DNA of 64,000 bases from Mycobacterium sp. 1274761.0 (lineage in GTDB: Bacteria > Actinomycetota > Actinomycetes > Mycobacteriales > Mycobacteriaceae), in the NCBI RefSeq assembly GCF_001668615.1, contig NZ_LZMC01000082.1, forward strand, positions 30,857-94,856. The letters run 5' to 3'. A program made the position numbers and the translations under genes. Shown here in pieces: positions 17,494 through 27,629 of the stretch; position 1 is the stretch's first letter; the number at the start of each line of letters is the position of its first letter. The notes under the pieces were generated by a model. It worked only from the letters and a program-made list of their open reading frames with translations. It made no database searches and had not been told where the DNA came from.

Positions 17494-17862
17494 ATGACCA
17501 CATGGACTCGTGCCGAGATCGGCGCGCTTGGCGAACAGCTCGCGGTCGACCACCTGACATCGCAGGGGTTGGCCGTGTTGGAGCGCAACTGGCGCTGCCG
17601 CTATGGCGAGCTGGATGTCATTGTCGCCGACAACACCACGCGCACAGCTGTTTTCGTCGAGGTGAAGACCCGCACCGGCGATCAGTTCGGTGGTGTCGAG
17701 CAAGCCGTCACCCCCGTTAAGGTGCGGCGGCTGCGGCGGTTGGCGGGGCTGTGGCTCGCAAGTCAGGACCGCCGCTGGGCCTGCGTGCGCATCGACGTGA
17801 TCGGCGTGCGGATCGGGCGCCAGCGCACCCCTGAGATCATCCATCTGCAGGCGGTCGGCTGA
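17494..17862 (+). CDS. YraN/UPF0102 nuclease-like protein
   Basis: A 122-aa protein of the UPF0102 family, which has a restriction-endonuclease-like fold. It shows the hallmark GALGEQLAVDHL, WRCRYGELDVIV and FVEVKTRTGDQFG; the E-D-ExK pattern is the putative metal site. ATG 17494 matches the usual start. The stop and the next ATG overlap (TGATG). In M. tuberculosis the same order is Rv2898c-Rv2897c-Rv2896c, so this is a conserved operon with the comM-like and dprA genes. Its exact role is unknown. Confidence 0.92.
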   Translation: MTTWTRAEIGALGEQLAVDHLTSQGLAVLERNWRCRYGELDVIVADNTTRTAVFVEVKTRTGDQFGGVEQAVTPVKVRRLRRLAGLWLASQDRRWACVRIDVIGVRIGRQRTPEIIHLQAVG

Positions 17863-19373
17863 TGGCGCTGGGCAGAGCGTTCTCGGTTGCCGTGCAAGGA
17901 CTGGAGGGCGAGATCGTCGAGATCGAGGCCCACATCGCCTCGGGGCTGCCTGGTGTACACCTTGTCGGGCTCCCCGACACCGCGCTGCAGGAATCACGTG
18001 ATCGGGTCCGGGCGGCGATCACCAACTGCGGCAGCGACTGGCCGAAGACGCGGCTGACGCTGGCGCTGTCTCCGGCGACGCTTCCCAAGATGGGCTCGGT
18101 GTATGACCTGGCGCTCGCGGTGGCCGTGTTGTCGGCCGACGGGAGGAAGCCGTGGCCCAGATTGGAAAAGACCGTGCTGCTGGGCGAATTGGCGCTTGAT
18201 GGCCGGGTGCGGCCGGTCAAGGGCGTGCTGCCCGCTGTGCTCACCGCCAAGCGCCAGGGCTGGCCTGCGGCCGTGGTCCCCATCCACAACCTTCGCGAGG
18301 CGAGCCTCATCGACGGCATCGAGGTGCTGGGCGCGAGAACCCTGGGCCAGCTGAAGGCTTGGCTCTCGGGCAAGGCGCAGCTCGCCGAGAGGGTCGAGGC
18401 GCCGACAGCGGTACGGCAAGACGACACGGACCTCGCCGATGTCGTCGGTCAAACCCACGCCCGCTTCGCCATCGAGGTAGCCGCCGCAGGAGCGCACCAC
18501 ATTACCCTGACCGGTCCGCCGGGAGTCGGCAAAACCATGCTCGCGCAACGGCTTCCGGGGCTGCTGCCGGGCCTGACGCCCGATGAAGCGCTTGAGGTCA
18601 CCGCGATCCACTCGGTCGCCGGTCTGCTGTCGGGCGATACGCCGCTGATCACCCGCCCGCCGTTCGTCGCGCCGCATCACACGTCGAGCGTGGCCGCGCT
18701 GGTCGGCGGCGGCTCCGGGATGGCGCGACCCGGTGCCGTCAGCCGTGCCCATCGCGGCGTTCTCTTCCTCGACGAGTACGCCGAGGTCAGCACGAATGCG
18801 TTGGAGGCGTTACGGACACCGTTGGAGGACGGCGAGATTCGGCTCGCCCGACGTGACGGAGTCGCCCGCTATCCGGCCCGCTTTCAATTGGTGCTCGCAT
18901 CCAATCCGTGTCCGTGTGCATCGCCGGATCCCTGCGACTGCGTCTGTACCTCGGCTGCCAAGCGCCGCTACGTGACCAAGTTGTCGGGGCCCCTGGCCGA
19001 CCGCGTCGACTTGCAGGTGGTCATGCACCGTGAGAGGGCGGGAGCCTTCACCGCGGAGGCCGGCGAATCGACGGCAACGGTGCGCGAGCGGGTGAGGGCC
19101 GCACGTGAAGTGGCCGCAGACCGGTGGCAGCCTTACGGGATTCGGACCAACGCGGAGGTCAGCGGTGTGCTGTTGCGACGCCGCTTCCGGCTCGGAGCAC
19201 AGGCCATGCAGCCCGTGAAGACGGCGTCGGACCGCGGAGTGCTGAGCATTCGCGGTGTCGACCGCACGCTGCGCGTCGCGTGGACGCTGGCTGACTTGGC
19301 CGGGCGCACCGCGCCGGGGGTGGAGGATGTCAAGACCGCACTGAGTTTCCGAGAACTCGGTGGTGGGCAATGA
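17862..19373 (+). CDS. YifB/ComM-type magnesium-chelatase-like AAA ATPase
   Basis: A 503-aa ATPase of the YifB/ComM family. In other bacteria ComM helps branch migration of heterologous DNA during transformation. An N-terminal ChlI-like domain (about 1-170) opens with GRAFSVAVQGLEGEIVEIEAHI. The AAA core has Walker A GPPGVGKTM, Walker B GVLFLDEYAE and the C-terminal subdomain with RYxxKLSGPLxDR. A Cys-rich loop (CPCASPDPCDCVCT) is normal for the family. It is coupled to yraN and dprA by overlaps, suggesting a shared DNA-handling job. Confidence 0.93.
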   Translation: MALGRAFSVAVQGLEGEIVEIEAHIASGLPGVHLVGLPDTALQESRDRVRAAITNCGSDWPKTRLTLALSPATLPKMGSVYDLALAVAVLSADGRKPWPRLEKTVLLGELALDGRVRPVKGVLPAVLTAKRQGWPAAVVPIHNLREASLIDGIEVLGARTLGQLKAWLSGKAQLAERVEAPTAVRQDDTDLADVVGQTHARFAIEVAAAGAHHITLTGPPGVGKTMLAQRLPGLLPGLTPDEALEVTAIHSVAGLLSGDTPLITRPPFVAPHHTSSVAALVGGGSGMARPGAVSRAHRGVLFLDEYAEVSTNALEALRTPLEDGEIRLARRDGVARYPARFQLVLASNPCPCASPDPCDCVCTSAAKRRYVTKLSGPLADRVDLQVVMHRERAGAFTAEAGESTATVRERVRAAREVAADRWQPYGIRTNAEVSGVLLRRRFRLGAQAMQPVKTASDRGVLSIRGVDRTLRVAWTLADLAGRTAPGVEDVKTALSFRELGGGQ

Positions 19374-20518
19374 GCGACGACACCCGGCTTGCATGGGCCT
19401 ACCTGTCGCGGGTAGCCGAGCCGCCATGTCCGGAGCTCGCGGCGTTGGTCGACCAGGTGGGGCCGTGCGAAGCCGCCGACCGCATCAAGTCCGGCCGGAT
19501 CGACAACCACGAGCTCGCCAGATGTGTCGAGGCTCGCCGCGGGATAGACTGTGCCGCAGCCGATCTCGATCTCCTCAACCGCCGCGGCGGGCGGTTGATC
19601 ACATCCGACGACGAGGAATGGCCGTGGCTGTCGTTCACCGCGTTCTCCGCCGTCAACCAGGACGACCGGCCACAAGCACATCCGCCGCTGGTGCTGTGGG
19701 CTGTCGGACCGGCCCGCATCGACGAGATGGCCGAGCGCGCCGCCGCGATCGTCGGGACCCGAGCGTCGACCGCATACGGCGAGCACGTCGCGGCCGATTT
19801 GGCCGCGGGCCTCGTCGAGCGGGACGTAACGGTGGTGTCGGGTGCGGCCTACGGCATCGACGGCGCTGCGCACCGCGCCACTTTGGCCTGCGAGGGCTTC
19901 ACCGTGGCCGTGCTCGCGGGCGGCATCGACGTCCCGTACCCCTCAGGTCACGCCGGGCTGCTGCAGCGAATCAGCAGAGACGGCCTGGTGGTGACGGAGT
20001 ATCCGCCGGGGTTGCGCCCTGCCCGCTATCGGTTCCTCACCCGTAACCGGCTGGTGGCCGCGCTTTCGGGCGCGACGGTGGTCGTGGAGGCGGGCGCCCG
20101 CAGCGGCGCCGCGAACACCGCCGCCTGGGCGCGGGTGCTGGGGCGTTCGGTATGTGCGGTGCCCGGCCCCGTCACATCAGCGGCGTCGGTGGGATGTCAC
20201 GCACTGATCCGCGGCGCAGCCCACATCGTCACGCGGGCCGCCGATGTTGTCGAGCTGGTGGGACGAGTCGGTGAGCTTGCGCCCGACGAGCAGCGGCCCG
20301 AGACGGCGCTCGATAGCCTCGGAGAGGCCGAGCAGCGGGTCTATGAGGCGTTTCCGGCCCGCGGTCGTCGCACCATCGACCAGATCGCGGTGGCCTCGGG
20401 ACTGGCACCAACGCACGTGCTGGGACCGCTGTCCATGCTTGAAGTGTGCGGTTTGATCACCCGGCACGAGGGCTACTGGAAGCTCAGCCGAGCCGCAAGG
20501 GAGAACACCGCGGAATAG
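19370..20518 (+). CDS. dprA: DNA-processing protein DprA
   Basis: A 382-aa single-stranded-DNA-binding RecA loader. The Rossmann-like DprA domain is seen in AAAIVGTRASTAYGE, VVSGAAYGIDGAAHRATL, VLAGGIDVPYPSGHAGLL and RNRLVAALSGATVVVEAGARSGA. A C-terminal winged-helix part follows (TIDQIAVASGLAPTHVLGPL). The ATG overlaps the comM-like stop. Natural transformation is not generally known in mycobacteria, so the role may be in recombination or repair. About 58 bp separate it from viuB. Confidence 0.94.
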   Translation: MSDDTRLAWAYLSRVAEPPCPELAALVDQVGPCEAADRIKSGRIDNHELARCVEARRGIDCAAADLDLLNRRGGRLITSDDEEWPWLSFTAFSAVNQDDRPQAHPPLVLWAVGPARIDEMAERAAAIVGTRASTAYGEHVAADLAAGLVERDVTVVSGAAYGIDGAAHRATLACEGFTVAVLAGGIDVPYPSGHAGLLQRISRDGLVVTEYPPGLRPARYRFLTRNRLVAALSGATVVVEAGARSGAANTAAWARVLGRSVCAVPGPVTSAASVGCHALIRGAAHIVTRAADVVELVGRVGELAPDEQRPETALDSLGEAEQRVYEAFPARGRRTIDQIAVASGLAPTHVLGPLSMLEVCGLITRHEGYWKLSRAARENTAE

Positions 20519-20576
20519 CCGGTGCTCGTAGAGTCGTTGAGAACAGCTAACAATTAGTCAGGATTCTGGAGGAGCC

Positions 20577-21443
20577 GTGGCAGGACGCCCGATACACACC
20601 TTCGAGGTGGTGCGCACCGAGCAGGTGACGCCGCACATCATCCGCGTGGTGCTGGGCGACGCCGGCGAAGGCACGGGCTTCGACACGTTCACCCCGAACG
20701 ACTACACCGACGCGTATGTGAAAGTCGTGTTCGTCCGCGAGGGCATCGACGTCTCCGCGCTGCCGCAACCGCTCACAGTGGACAGCTTCAACGAGTTGCC
20801 CGTCGAGAAGCGCCCGGCCGTGCGCACGTACACCGTCCGCAGCGTTGATACCGACCGTCGCGAACTGGCCATCGACTTCGTCGTGCACGGAGAACACGGG
20901 GTGGCGGGTCCGTGGGCGCTGTCGGCCAAGGCGGGACAACCGGCGTATCTGATGGGTCCCAGCGGCGCCTACACGCCGGATCCGACTGCCGACTGGCACT
21001 TGATGGCAGGCGATGAAGCCGCCCTGCCGGCGATCAGCGCGGCGTTGGAAGCGTTGCCCGACAACGCAATCGGGCGGGTCTTCATCGAGGTGGCCGGTCC
21101 GGAGGACGAGATCCCGCTCAAGGCACCCGAGGGTGTCGAGGTGAGCTGGATCTATCGTGGCGGGCGCGCCGACCTGGTGCCCGAGGAGAAGGCTGGCGAC
21201 CACGCACCGCTGATCACCGCGGTCAAGGAGGCCAACTGGCTTCCGGGCCAGGTGCAGGTCTTTGTCCATGGCGAGGCGCAGACGGTGATGCACAACCTGC
21301 GGCCCTACATCCGCAAGGAGCGCGGCGTCGACGCCAAGTGGGCGGCCTCCATCTCCGGCTATTGGCGCCGCGGCCGCACCGAGGAGACGTTCCGCCAATG
21401 GAAACGCGAACTCGCCGAAGCGGAGCAAGGCGCCAACGCTTGA
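20577..21443 (+). CDS. viuB: Siderophore-interacting (ViuB-like) ferric reductase
   Basis: A 288-aa flavoprotein of the siderophore-interacting protein family, expected to reduce ferric siderophores in the cytoplasm and release Fe(II). The N-terminal FAD-binding barrel contains RPAVRTYTVRSVD and the C-terminal NAD(P)H half contains GDEAALPAISAALEAL and VHGEAQTVMHNLRPY, both hallmarks of the family. The GTG start follows CTGGAGGAGC. It holds the same place as viuB (Rv2895c) beside dprA. I looked for an iron box in the 58 bp upstream and did not see a convincing one. Confidence 0.93.
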   Translation: MAGRPIHTFEVVRTEQVTPHIIRVVLGDAGEGTGFDTFTPNDYTDAYVKVVFVREGIDVSALPQPLTVDSFNELPVEKRPAVRTYTVRSVDTDRRELAIDFVVHGEHGVAGPWALSAKAGQPAYLMGPSGAYTPDPTADWHLMAGDEAALPAISAALEALPDNAIGRVFIEVAGPEDEIPLKAPEGVEVSWIYRGGRADLVPEEKAGDHAPLITAVKEANWLPGQVQVFVHGEAQTVMHNLRPYIRKERGVDAKWAASISGYWRRGRTEETFRQWKRELAEAEQGANA

Positions 21444-21467
21444 TCGTCGGCCTGGCACGCTAGGCCC

Positions 21468-22628
21468 ATGGCATTCGGTGACTACCAACTAGAGATCTAT
21501 CTGCAGGGCTTGTCCGGCATTGTGCCGAAACTCCCGATGTCCTATGCGGAATGGGAGGCCAAAGCCGAAGCCGCGATGCCGCCGTCGGTGTGGTCCTATG
21601 TCGTCGGAGGCGCGGGCGACGAGCACACGCAGCGGATCAATCGCACCGCGTTCGACCGCTGGGGCCTGATGCCGCGGATGTTCGTCGGCGCCAAAGAGCG
21701 CGACCTGTCGGTCAACCTCTTCGGCCTCACGCTGCCGTCGCCGATCTTCATGGCACCCATCGGGGTGATCGGCCTGTGCGCGCAGGACGAACACGGTGAC
21801 CTCGCGACCGCGCGGGCCGCCGCCCGCACCGGGGTGCCGATGGTCATCTCGACGCTCACCGAAGACCCGATGGAGGACATCGCCGCCGAATTCGGCAACA
21901 CCCCAGGCTTTTTCCAGCTCTACACGCCCGCCGACCGCGACCTGGCCGCCAGCTTCGTGCACCGCGCAGAGGCCGCCGGCTACAAGGGCATCATCGTCAC
22001 CCTCGATACCTGGGTGCCCGGTTGGCGTCCGCGTGACCTGTCCACATCGAACTTCCCGCAGCTCCGTGGGAAGTGCCTCAGCAACTACACCAGCGACCCG
22101 GTCTTCCGCGCCGGGTTGGCCCAGCCTCCCGAGGAGAACCTTCAGGCCGCGGTGCTGAGCTGGGTGCAGACCTTCGGTAATCCGCTGCGCTGGGACGACC
22201 TGCCGTGGCTGCGGTCGCTGACCAAGCTGCCATTGATCGTGAAAGGTATCTGCCATCCCGACGACGCCCGGCGTGCTATCGACGGGGGAGTCGACGGCAT
22301 CTACTGCAGCAACCACGGCGGACGTCAGGCCAACGGCGGCATCCCTGCGATCGACTGCCTGCCCGGTGTCGTCGAGGCCGCCAACGGTGTTCCGGTGCTT
22401 TTCGACTCCGGCATCCGCAGCGGCGCCGACATCATCAAGGCGCTGGCGTTGGGCGCCACCGCGGTCGGCATCGGCCGGCCCTACGCCTACGGTCTCGCGC
22501 TAGGGGGCACCGACGGCGTCGTCCACGTGCTGCGATCATTGCTGGCCGAGGCCGACCTCATCATGGCCGTGGACGGCTATCCGACGCTGAAAGATCTCAC
22601 CCCGGACACGCTTCGGCGCGTCACCTGA
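21468..22628 (+). CDS. FMN-dependent alpha-hydroxy-acid oxidase, L-lactate 2-monooxygenase-like
   Basis: A 386-aa flavoenzyme of the lactate oxidase/glycolate oxidase fold. Its start ([12 protein letters not shown]), [36 protein letters not shown] and the active-site sequence [14 protein letters not shown] closely resemble M. smegmatis L-lactate 2-monooxygenase, which turns lactate into acetate, CO2 and water. The His-Gly-Gly-Arg active-site motif is intact. It is about 8 residues shorter than that enzyme. The true substrate could be another 2-hydroxy acid. It is an extra gene between viuB and xerC relative to M. tuberculosis. Confidence 0.9.
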   Translation: MAFGDYQLEIYLQGLSGIVPKLPMSYAEWEAKAEAAMPPSVWSYVVGGAGDEHTQRINRTAFDRWGLMPRMFVGAKERDLSVNLFGLTLPSPIFMAPIGVIGLCAQDEHGDLATARAAARTGVPMVISTLTEDPMEDIAAEFGNTPGFFQLYTPADRDLAASFVHRAEAAGYKGIIVTLDTWVPGWRPRDLSTSNFPQLRGKCLSNYTSDPVFRAGLAQPPEENLQAAVLSWVQTFGNPLRWDDLPWLRSLTKLPLIVKGICHPDDARRAIDGGVDGIYCSNHGGRQANGGIPAIDCLPGVVEAANGVPVLFDSGIRSGADIIKALALGATAVGIGRPYAYGLALGGTDGVVHVLRSLLAEADLIMAVDGYPTLKDLTPDTLRRVT

Positions 22629-22660
22629 GCCCACGCACGCCTGTCTGCGACGGTTGGCCG

Positions 22661-23563
22661 GTGGAGGCGATCCTCGACGAGTTCGACGAGCACCTCGCGC
22701 TGGAGCGCGGCCGCTCGGACCATACCCGTCGCGCATACCGGGGCGATCTGCGGTCGCTGTTCGGGTTCCTCGCCCAGCGCGTGCCCGACGCGCAGTTGAG
22801 CCACCTGACCCTGCCCCTGCTGCGGGCATGGCTGTCGACGCAGGCGGCCGCGGGCGTGGCCCGCACCACGCTGGCGCGGCGCACCTCGGCGGTCAAGACG
22901 TTCACCGCGTGGGCGACGCGGCGGGGGCTGATGTCGAGCGATCCCGCGGTACGCCTGCAGATGCCCAAGGCGCGGCGGACGCTGCCCGCGGTGCTGCGTC
23001 AAGACCAGGCGCTCGACGCCATGTCCGCCGCCAATTCCGGTGCGCAGCAAGGTGATCCGATGGCTCTCCGAGACCGCCTCATCGTCGAGCTGCTCTACGC
23101 CACCGGCATCCGGGTGAGTGAACTGTGCGGGCTCGACATCGACGACGTCGACATGTCGCGGCGGCTGCTGCGGGTGCTCGGCAAGGGCAACAAGCAGCGC
23201 ACCGTGCCGTTCGGCGAGCCGGCCCAAGCCGCCTTGACGGCCTGGGTGAGCGACGGACGGCCCGCGTTGGCCACCGGTGAGTCGGGACCGGCGCTGTTGC
23301 TCGGCGCCCGAGGTCGTCGGCTCGACCAACGACAGGCCCGAACCGTGGTGCACCAGACCGTCGCCGCGGTCGACGGCGCGCCGGACATCGGACCGCATGG
23401 GCTGCGGCACAGCGCGGCCACCCATCTGCTCGAGGGCGGCGCGGATCTGCGCATCGTGCAGGAACTGCTGGGGCACTCCACGCTGGCGACCACCCAGCTC
23501 TACACCCACGTGACGGTCGCGAGGCTGCGCGCCGTGCACGACCAGGCCCACCCACGCGCCTGA
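22661..23563 (+). CDS. xerC: Tyrosine recombinase XerC
   Basis: A 300-aa tyrosine recombinase that resolves chromosome dimers at dif together with XerD. The N-terminal SAM-like DNA-binding domain covers about 1-100. The catalytic set is Arg151 (TGIRVSEL), Lys175 (GKGNKQR), His246-x-x-Arg249 (HGLRHS), His272 (GHSTLATT) and nucleophile Tyr281. GTG 22661 gives the usual N-terminus ([14 protein letters not shown]). It keeps the conserved position near dprA and viuB, so it is the housekeeping recombinase and not a phage integrase. It converges with selO. Confidence 0.95.
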   Translation: MEAILDEFDEHLALERGRSDHTRRAYRGDLRSLFGFLAQRVPDAQLSHLTLPLLRAWLSTQAAAGVARTTLARRTSAVKTFTAWATRRGLMSSDPAVRLQMPKARRTLPAVLRQDQALDAMSAANSGAQQGDPMALRDRLIVELLYATGIRVSELCGLDIDDVDMSRRLLRVLGKGNKQRTVPFGEPAQAALTAWVSDGRPALATGESGPALLLGARGRRLDQRQARTVVHQTVAAVDGAPDIGPHGLRHSAATHLLEGGADLRIVQELLGHSTLATTQLYTHVTVARLRAVHDQAHPRA

Positions 23564-23572
23564 ACTAGCGGA

Positions 23573-25015
23573 CTAAGTGCCGCAGAAGGTTCGGTAGCAG
23601 CTGCCGAACTCGTCGGGAGCGGGTTCGGCGTAGCGCTCGAAGCCCGGACGTGCGGTATAGGGCGACGTGACAACCGACAACAACCGTTCCAGCGGATCCA
23701 GATCGCCCGATATCGCGGCCGCGAGAGCCTCCTCGACCAGGTGGTTGCGCGGCACGTAGACGGGATTGACGCGATCCATCGCATCGGCATCTGGGTCGAG
23801 CGCCCGCCAGCGCGCCACCCACTGGTCGGGCCCCAAACTGTCATCGCCGCGAGCGAGCCGGCTCAACCGACGGAAAGACGAAGTGAAATCGAGCTTTTCG
23901 TGTTCGAGGTGCTCGAGCCACCCGTCGGCGAGATCCTCCACCACCGAGTCGTCGACGGCGTCGGCGAGGCCGAGCTTCGCGCGCATGCCGGCCGTCCACG
24001 CGGATGCATAGCGCCTCGGGAATTCCTGCAGTGAGGCGGTGGCCAGCGCGACCCCTTGGTCCTGATCGTCGGCGATCAGCGGCAGCAACGCCTCGGCGAA
24101 CCGCGCCAGGTTCCAGCCGGCCGCGGTGGCCTGGTTGCCGTAGGCGTAGCGGCCCCACGAGTCGATCGAGCTGAATACCGTCTTGGGATCGAAGGTGTCC
24201 ATGAACGCACACGGGCCGTAGTCGATCGTCTCGCCGGATATTGTCATGTTGTCGGTGTTCATCACGCCGTGGATGAACCCGACCAGCATCCACTGCGCGA
24301 TCAGCTGCGCCTGAGCCGAAACGACCGCGTCGAGCAGCGTCAAGTAGGGGTTGTCGGCGTCCGCGGCGGCGGGGTAGTGGCGGGCGATCGCGTGGTCGGC
24401 GAGGCGGCGCAGCACTTCCAATTCGCCTGCCGCCGAGACATATTCGAAGCTGCCGACCCGCAGGTGACTAGCAGCGACCCTGGCCAGGACGGCGCCGTCG
24501 AGCATCGTCTCGCGTTGGACAGGACGGCCGGTGGCGACCACCGACAGCGAACGCGTGGTCGGGATGCCGAGCGCGTGCATCGCCTCGCTGACGATGTACT
24601 CGCGAAGCATCGGGCCGACGGCCGCCAGGCCGTCGCCGCCGCGGGCGAACGGGGTGCGGCCAGCGCCCTTGAGGTGCAGATCGCGCAGTCGGCCGCTGGT
24701 GTCGATGAGTTCACCCAGCAGCAGCGCGCGCCCATCGCCTAGCCGTGGCACCCAGCCACCGAACTGGTGGCCCGCATAGCCCTGCGCGACGGGTTCGGCA
24801 CCGTCGGGCAGGCTCGTCCCGATCAGCAGGCCCAACCCGTCGGGGGTGCGCAGCCAATTCGCGTCAAGTCCGAGCTGCGCGGCCAGCGGTTCGTTGAGGA
24901 CCAGCAGCCGTGGCTGCGCAACGGCTTCGGCCTGCCAGCGCACCGCGAGTTCGGGCAACTCGCTGGCGAACCGATGGCCCAGCACGACGGTGGTATCTGG
25001 GGCGATGCTCATCAT
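23573..25015 (-). CDS. selO: SelO/YdiU protein adenylyltransferase
   Basis: A 480-aa pseudokinase-fold enzyme that transfers AMP from ATP to Ser/Thr/Tyr of target proteins, known in E. coli and mitochondria to affect the oxidative-stress response. Family blocks are intact: [52 protein letters not shown], and the catalytic HGVMNTDN and DYGPCAFMD, which hold the metal-binding Asn/Asp. The C-terminus ends CYRTFCGT, with a Cys near the position where animal forms carry selenocysteine. It stands tail-to-tail with xerC. ATG 25012 is an alternative start. Confidence 0.94.
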   Translation of the reverse strand: MMSIAPDTTVVLGHRFASELPELAVRWQAEAVAQPRLLVLNEPLAAQLGLDANWLRTPDGLGLLIGTSLPDGAEPVAQGYAGHQFGGWVPRLGDGRALLLGELIDTSGRLRDLHLKGAGRTPFARGGDGLAAVGPMLREYIVSEAMHALGIPTTRSLSVVATGRPVQRETMLDGAVLARVAASHLRVGSFEYVSAAGELEVLRRLADHAIARHYPAAADADNPYLTLLDAVVSAQAQLIAQWMLVGFIHGVMNTDNMTISGETIDYGPCAFMDTFDPKTVFSSIDSWGRYAYGNQATAAGWNLARFAEALLPLIADDQDQGVALATASLQEFPRRYASAWTAGMRAKLGLADAVDDSVVEDLADGWLEHLEHEKLDFTSSFRRLSRLARGDDSLGPDQWVARWRALDPDADAMDRVNPVYVPRNHLVEEALAAAISGDLDPLERLLSVVTSPYTARPGFERYAEPAPDEFGSCYRTFCGT

Positions 25016-25057
25016 CCCCCAGCGTACGGACCCGCATCGTGCGCCAGCGGAAGGAAA

Positions 25058-25549
25058 TCAGCCGTGCAGGGGCTTGAGGCGGATCGGGGTCGTGTCCAGC
25101 AGCCCCAGCGGGTCGACGTAGTCGGCGTCGGCGGCCGGGCCCCACATAGCACCCCAGTGCAGGCACGCCGACGCGGCGCAGCCCTGGTGTCCGGCAATCA
25201 ATTCGCCCAGCGGCGAGCCGGCGGCCACCAACTGCCCCGCCCGGACCGACGGGATGACGGGCTCGTAGCTGGTCCGCAGACCGCCGGGATGCGCCATCGA
25301 CACCACCGGCCGACCGGCCAGGTTTCCCGCGAAGACGACCGTGCCCGGCCCGGCGGAGTAGACCGCCTGACCTGGCACGCCGACCAGGTCGACGCCGCGA
25401 TGGCCGCGCTGCCAGTTCGGCGTCGGCGCGTCGAATGCCCGCACCACCGCAGGCCGAGGCCGTAGCGGCCAGCCCAGGCGGCCGGCGTCGGCCCACGCGG
25501 GCGCGCCGCATACCAATGCGAGGACCACCACGACCGCCGCTACCCGCAT
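25058..25549 (-). CDS. Exported M23-family (LytM-like) peptidase domain protein
   Basis: A 163-aa exported protein: a Sec signal peptide (about 1-20, ending PAWA) then one M23 domain. Metal-ligand motifs are HRGVD (His, Asp) and HWG near the C-terminus, with the usual HLH reduced to LHW. The GxxVxFAGNLAG, GGLRTSYEPV and VAAGSPLGEL segments are typical of LytM endopeptidases that cut peptidoglycan peptides. The altered HxH motif may mean a non-catalytic regulator. It matches Rv2891 in position, divergent from rpsB. Confidence 0.87.
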   Translation of the reverse strand: MRVAAVVVVLALVCGAPAWADAGRLGWPLRPRPAVVRAFDAPTPNWQRGHRGVDLVGVPGQAVYSAGPGTVVFAGNLAGRPVVSMAHPGGLRTSYEPVIPSVRAGQLVAAGSPLGELIAGHQGCAASACLHWGAMWGPAADADYVDPLGLLDTTPIRLKPLHG

Positions 25550-25727
25550 ACGCCCAGCTCAGCGAATCCACGCCGGTTTTCCAAGCCCCCGACCGGTCAG
25601 CTGGGGATCGACACATCGGTGTGGACAAAGCACCTGCTGGAACGGTGTAAACTCAGACCCGCAATTCGCGCGAGCGAATTGACTTCGCGCGCCTGCGCCG
25701 CAACCCCGTACCACTAGGGTCGCATCC

Positions 25728-25776
25728 GCATGCCGGGCGGTCCCGAATCGGAAACCTCCGACCGGGTCCGGCATGC
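25728..25776 (+). promoter_or_regulatory. Nested hairpin in the rpsB leader
   Basis: The 293 bp between the peptidase gene and rpsB contain no gene but a strong structure. GCATGCCGG (25728-25736) pairs perfectly with CCGGCATGC (25768-25776), and inside it CGGTC (25738-25742) pairs with GACCG (25760-25764), with a further CGG/CCG pair within the loop. It ends 66 nt before the rpsB start. No U-run follows, so it is not a standard terminator. A ribosomal-protein S2 autoregulatory leader or processing site is the likeliest role. A possible -10 (TAAACT, 25648-25653) lies upstream of it. Confidence 0.55.
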
Positions 25777-25842
25777 AGCAGACGCCAGGGCCTGGCATCA
25801 CCCGACGCCGGGCGACAACCGTCAACATTAAGAGGCATAACC

Positions 25843-26715
25843 ATGGCCGTAGTGACCATGAAACAGCTGCTGGACAGCGGCACCCACTTCGGGCACCAGA
25901 CCCGACGCTGGAATCCCAAGATGAAGCGGTTCATCTTCACCGACCGCAACGGCATCTACATCATCGATCTGCAGCAGACGCTGACCTACATCGACAAGGC
26001 ATACGAGTTCGTCAAGGAAACCGTCGCCCACGGCGGGTCCATCATGTTCGTCGGCACCAAGAAGCAGGCGCAGGAGTCCATTGCCGAGGAGGCCACCCGC
26101 GTCGGCATGCCGTACGTGAACCAGCGCTGGCTGGGCGGCATGCTCACCAACTTCTCCACCGTGCACAAGCGTCTGCAGCGCCTCAAGGAGCTCGAGGCGA
26201 TGGAACAGACCGGTGGCTTCGAGGGTCGCACCAAGAAGGAAATCCTGATGCTGACCCGCGAGAAGAACAAATTGGAGCGGTCGCTCGGCGGTATCCGCGA
26301 CATGCAGAAGGTGCCCAGCGCCGTCTGGGTCGTCGACACCAACAAGGAGCACATCGCCGTCGGTGAGGCCCGCAAGCTAGGCATCCCGGTCATCGCGATC
26401 CTCGACACCAACTGCGACCCCGACCTCGTCGACTACCCGATCCCGGGCAACGATGACGCGATCCGGTCGGCCGCGCTGCTGACCAAGGTGATCGCCGCCG
26501 CAGTGGCCGAAGGACTGCAGGCCCGCGCCGGTGTCGGCAACGGCGACAAGCCCGAGGCCGAAGGCGCCGAGCCGCTTGCCGAATGGGAGCAGGAGCTGCT
26601 GGCCTCGGCGACGGCACCGGCGGCCACGACCGCAAGCCCGACCGCCGCTGGCGCCGAGCCGGGCACTCCCGAGGCCGACGTTCAGACCGAACCGAAGCCC
26701 CCGACGAACCCCTAG
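25843..26715 (+). CDS. rpsB: 30S ribosomal protein S2
   Basis: Small-subunit protein that binds S1-region contacts and 16S rRNA helices. The 290-aa product has the full core, with [49 protein letters not shown] and [18 protein letters not shown]. An Ala/Pro/Glu-rich tail of about 50 residues is common in mycobacteria. The ATG follows AAGAGGCAT. tsf lies 10 nt downstream, the universal rpsB-tsf pair. Confidence 0.98.
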   Translation: MAVVTMKQLLDSGTHFGHQTRRWNPKMKRFIFTDRNGIYIIDLQQTLTYIDKAYEFVKETVAHGGSIMFVGTKKQAQESIAEEATRVGMPYVNQRWLGGMLTNFSTVHKRLQRLKELEAMEQTGGFEGRTKKEILMLTREKNKLERSLGGIRDMQKVPSAVWVVDTNKEHIAVGEARKLGIPVIAILDTNCDPDLVDYPIPGNDDAIRSAALLTKVIAAAVAEGLQARAGVGNGDKPEAEGAEPLAEWEQELLASATAPAATTASPTAAGAEPGTPEADVQTEPKPPTNP

Positions 26716-26725
26716 GAAGACAAGA

Positions 26726-27553
26726 ATGGCGAACTACACCGCTGCCGACGTCAAGCGACTCCGTGAGTTGACCGGCGCCGGCATGCTCGACAGCAAGAAC
26801 GCGCTGGTCGAGGCCGACGGCGACTTCGACAAGGCCGTCGAGCTGCTGCGCATCAAGGGTGCCAAGGACGTCGGCAAGCGCGCCGAGCGCGCGACCGCCG
26901 AGGGTCTGGTCGCCGCCAAAGATGGCGCGCTGATCGAACTGAACTCCGAGACCGACTTCGTCGCCAAGAATGCGGAGTTTCAGGCGGTCGCCGATCAGAT
27001 CGTCACGGCGGCCGCGGCGGCCAAGGCCACCGACGTCGACGCGCTCAAGGCAGCCAAGGTCGGTGACAAGACCGTCGAGCAGACCATCGCCGACCTGTCG
27101 GCGAAGATCGGCGAGAAGCTCGAGCTGCGTCGCGCCGCGTACTTCGACGGCACAGTCGAGACGTATCTGCACAAGCGGGCCGCCGACCTTCCACCGGCGG
27201 TCGGTGTGCTCGTTGAGTACGAGTCGGGTTCCGACTCGAAAGGTGTAGATGCCGCCCACGCCGTCGCCCTGCAGATCGCCGCGCTGAAGGCCAAGTATCT
27301 GACCCGCGACGAGGTGCCCGAGGACGTCGTCGCCAACGAGCGGCGCATCGCCGAGGAAACCGCCAAGTCGGAGGGCAAGCCCGAGCAGGCCCTGTCCAAG
27401 ATCGTCGAAGGCCGCGTCAACGGGTTCTACAAGGACGTCGTGCTGCTTGATCAGCCGTCGGTGTCCGACAACAAGAAGACGGTCAAGGCGCTGCTCGACG
27501 AGGCAGGCGTGACCGTCACCCGGTTCGTGCGCTTCGAGGTCGGCCAGGCTTAA
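26726..27553 (+). CDS. tsf: Elongation factor Ts
   Basis: EF-Ts exchanges GDP for GTP on EF-Tu. The 275-aa protein has the N-terminal UBA-like domain ([25 protein letters not shown]), the hallmark [12 protein letters not shown], and the C-terminal [25 protein letters not shown] 26726 follows AGGAAGACAAGA, and the upstream open frame only overlaps rpsB. Co-transcribed with rpsB. Confidence 0.98.
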   Translation: MANYTAADVKRLRELTGAGMLDSKNALVEADGDFDKAVELLRIKGAKDVGKRAERATAEGLVAAKDGALIELNSETDFVAKNAEFQAVADQIVTAAAAAKATDVDALKAAKVGDKTVEQTIADLSAKIGEKLELRRAAYFDGTVETYLHKRAADLPPAVGVLVEYESGSDSKGVDAAHAVALQIAALKAKYLTRDEVPEDVVANERRIAEETAKSEGKPEQALSKIVEGRVNGFYKDVVLLDQPSVSDNKKTVKALLDEAGVTVTRFVRFEVGQA

Positions 27554-27569
27554 CCGCCTGGCCTCTGCC

Positions 27570-27584
27570 GCCCCTCACGGGGGC
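27570..27584 (+). terminator. Hairpin after tsf
   Basis: GCCCC-TCACG-GGGGC forms a perfect 5-bp GC stem with a 5-nt loop, 16 nt after the tsf stop. The following bases (TGAATTGTG) are only weakly T-rich. Mycobacterial terminators often lack a U-run, so this is a plausible but unproven end for the rpsB-tsf transcript. Confidence 0.45.
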
Positions 27585-27629
27585 TGAATTGTGTGAAGGC
27601 ATAGCGGTACGAGTTGGTACCGTCAGAGT

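Noticed and set aside
20519..20576. Possible iron box upstream of viuB (GCTAACAATTAG)
   Set aside because: Only scattered matches to the IdeR consensus and no intact TTAGGT half; not enough to list.
22661..23563. xerC as the integrase of a genomic island
   Set aside because: It sits in the conserved dprA-viuB-xerC place and has housekeeping XerC features; no att-like repeats were seen nearby.
23573..23630. Selenocysteine at the SelO C-terminus
   Set aside because: The codon near the end is a normal Cys (TFCGT) and the stop is followed by no selenocysteine-like extension.
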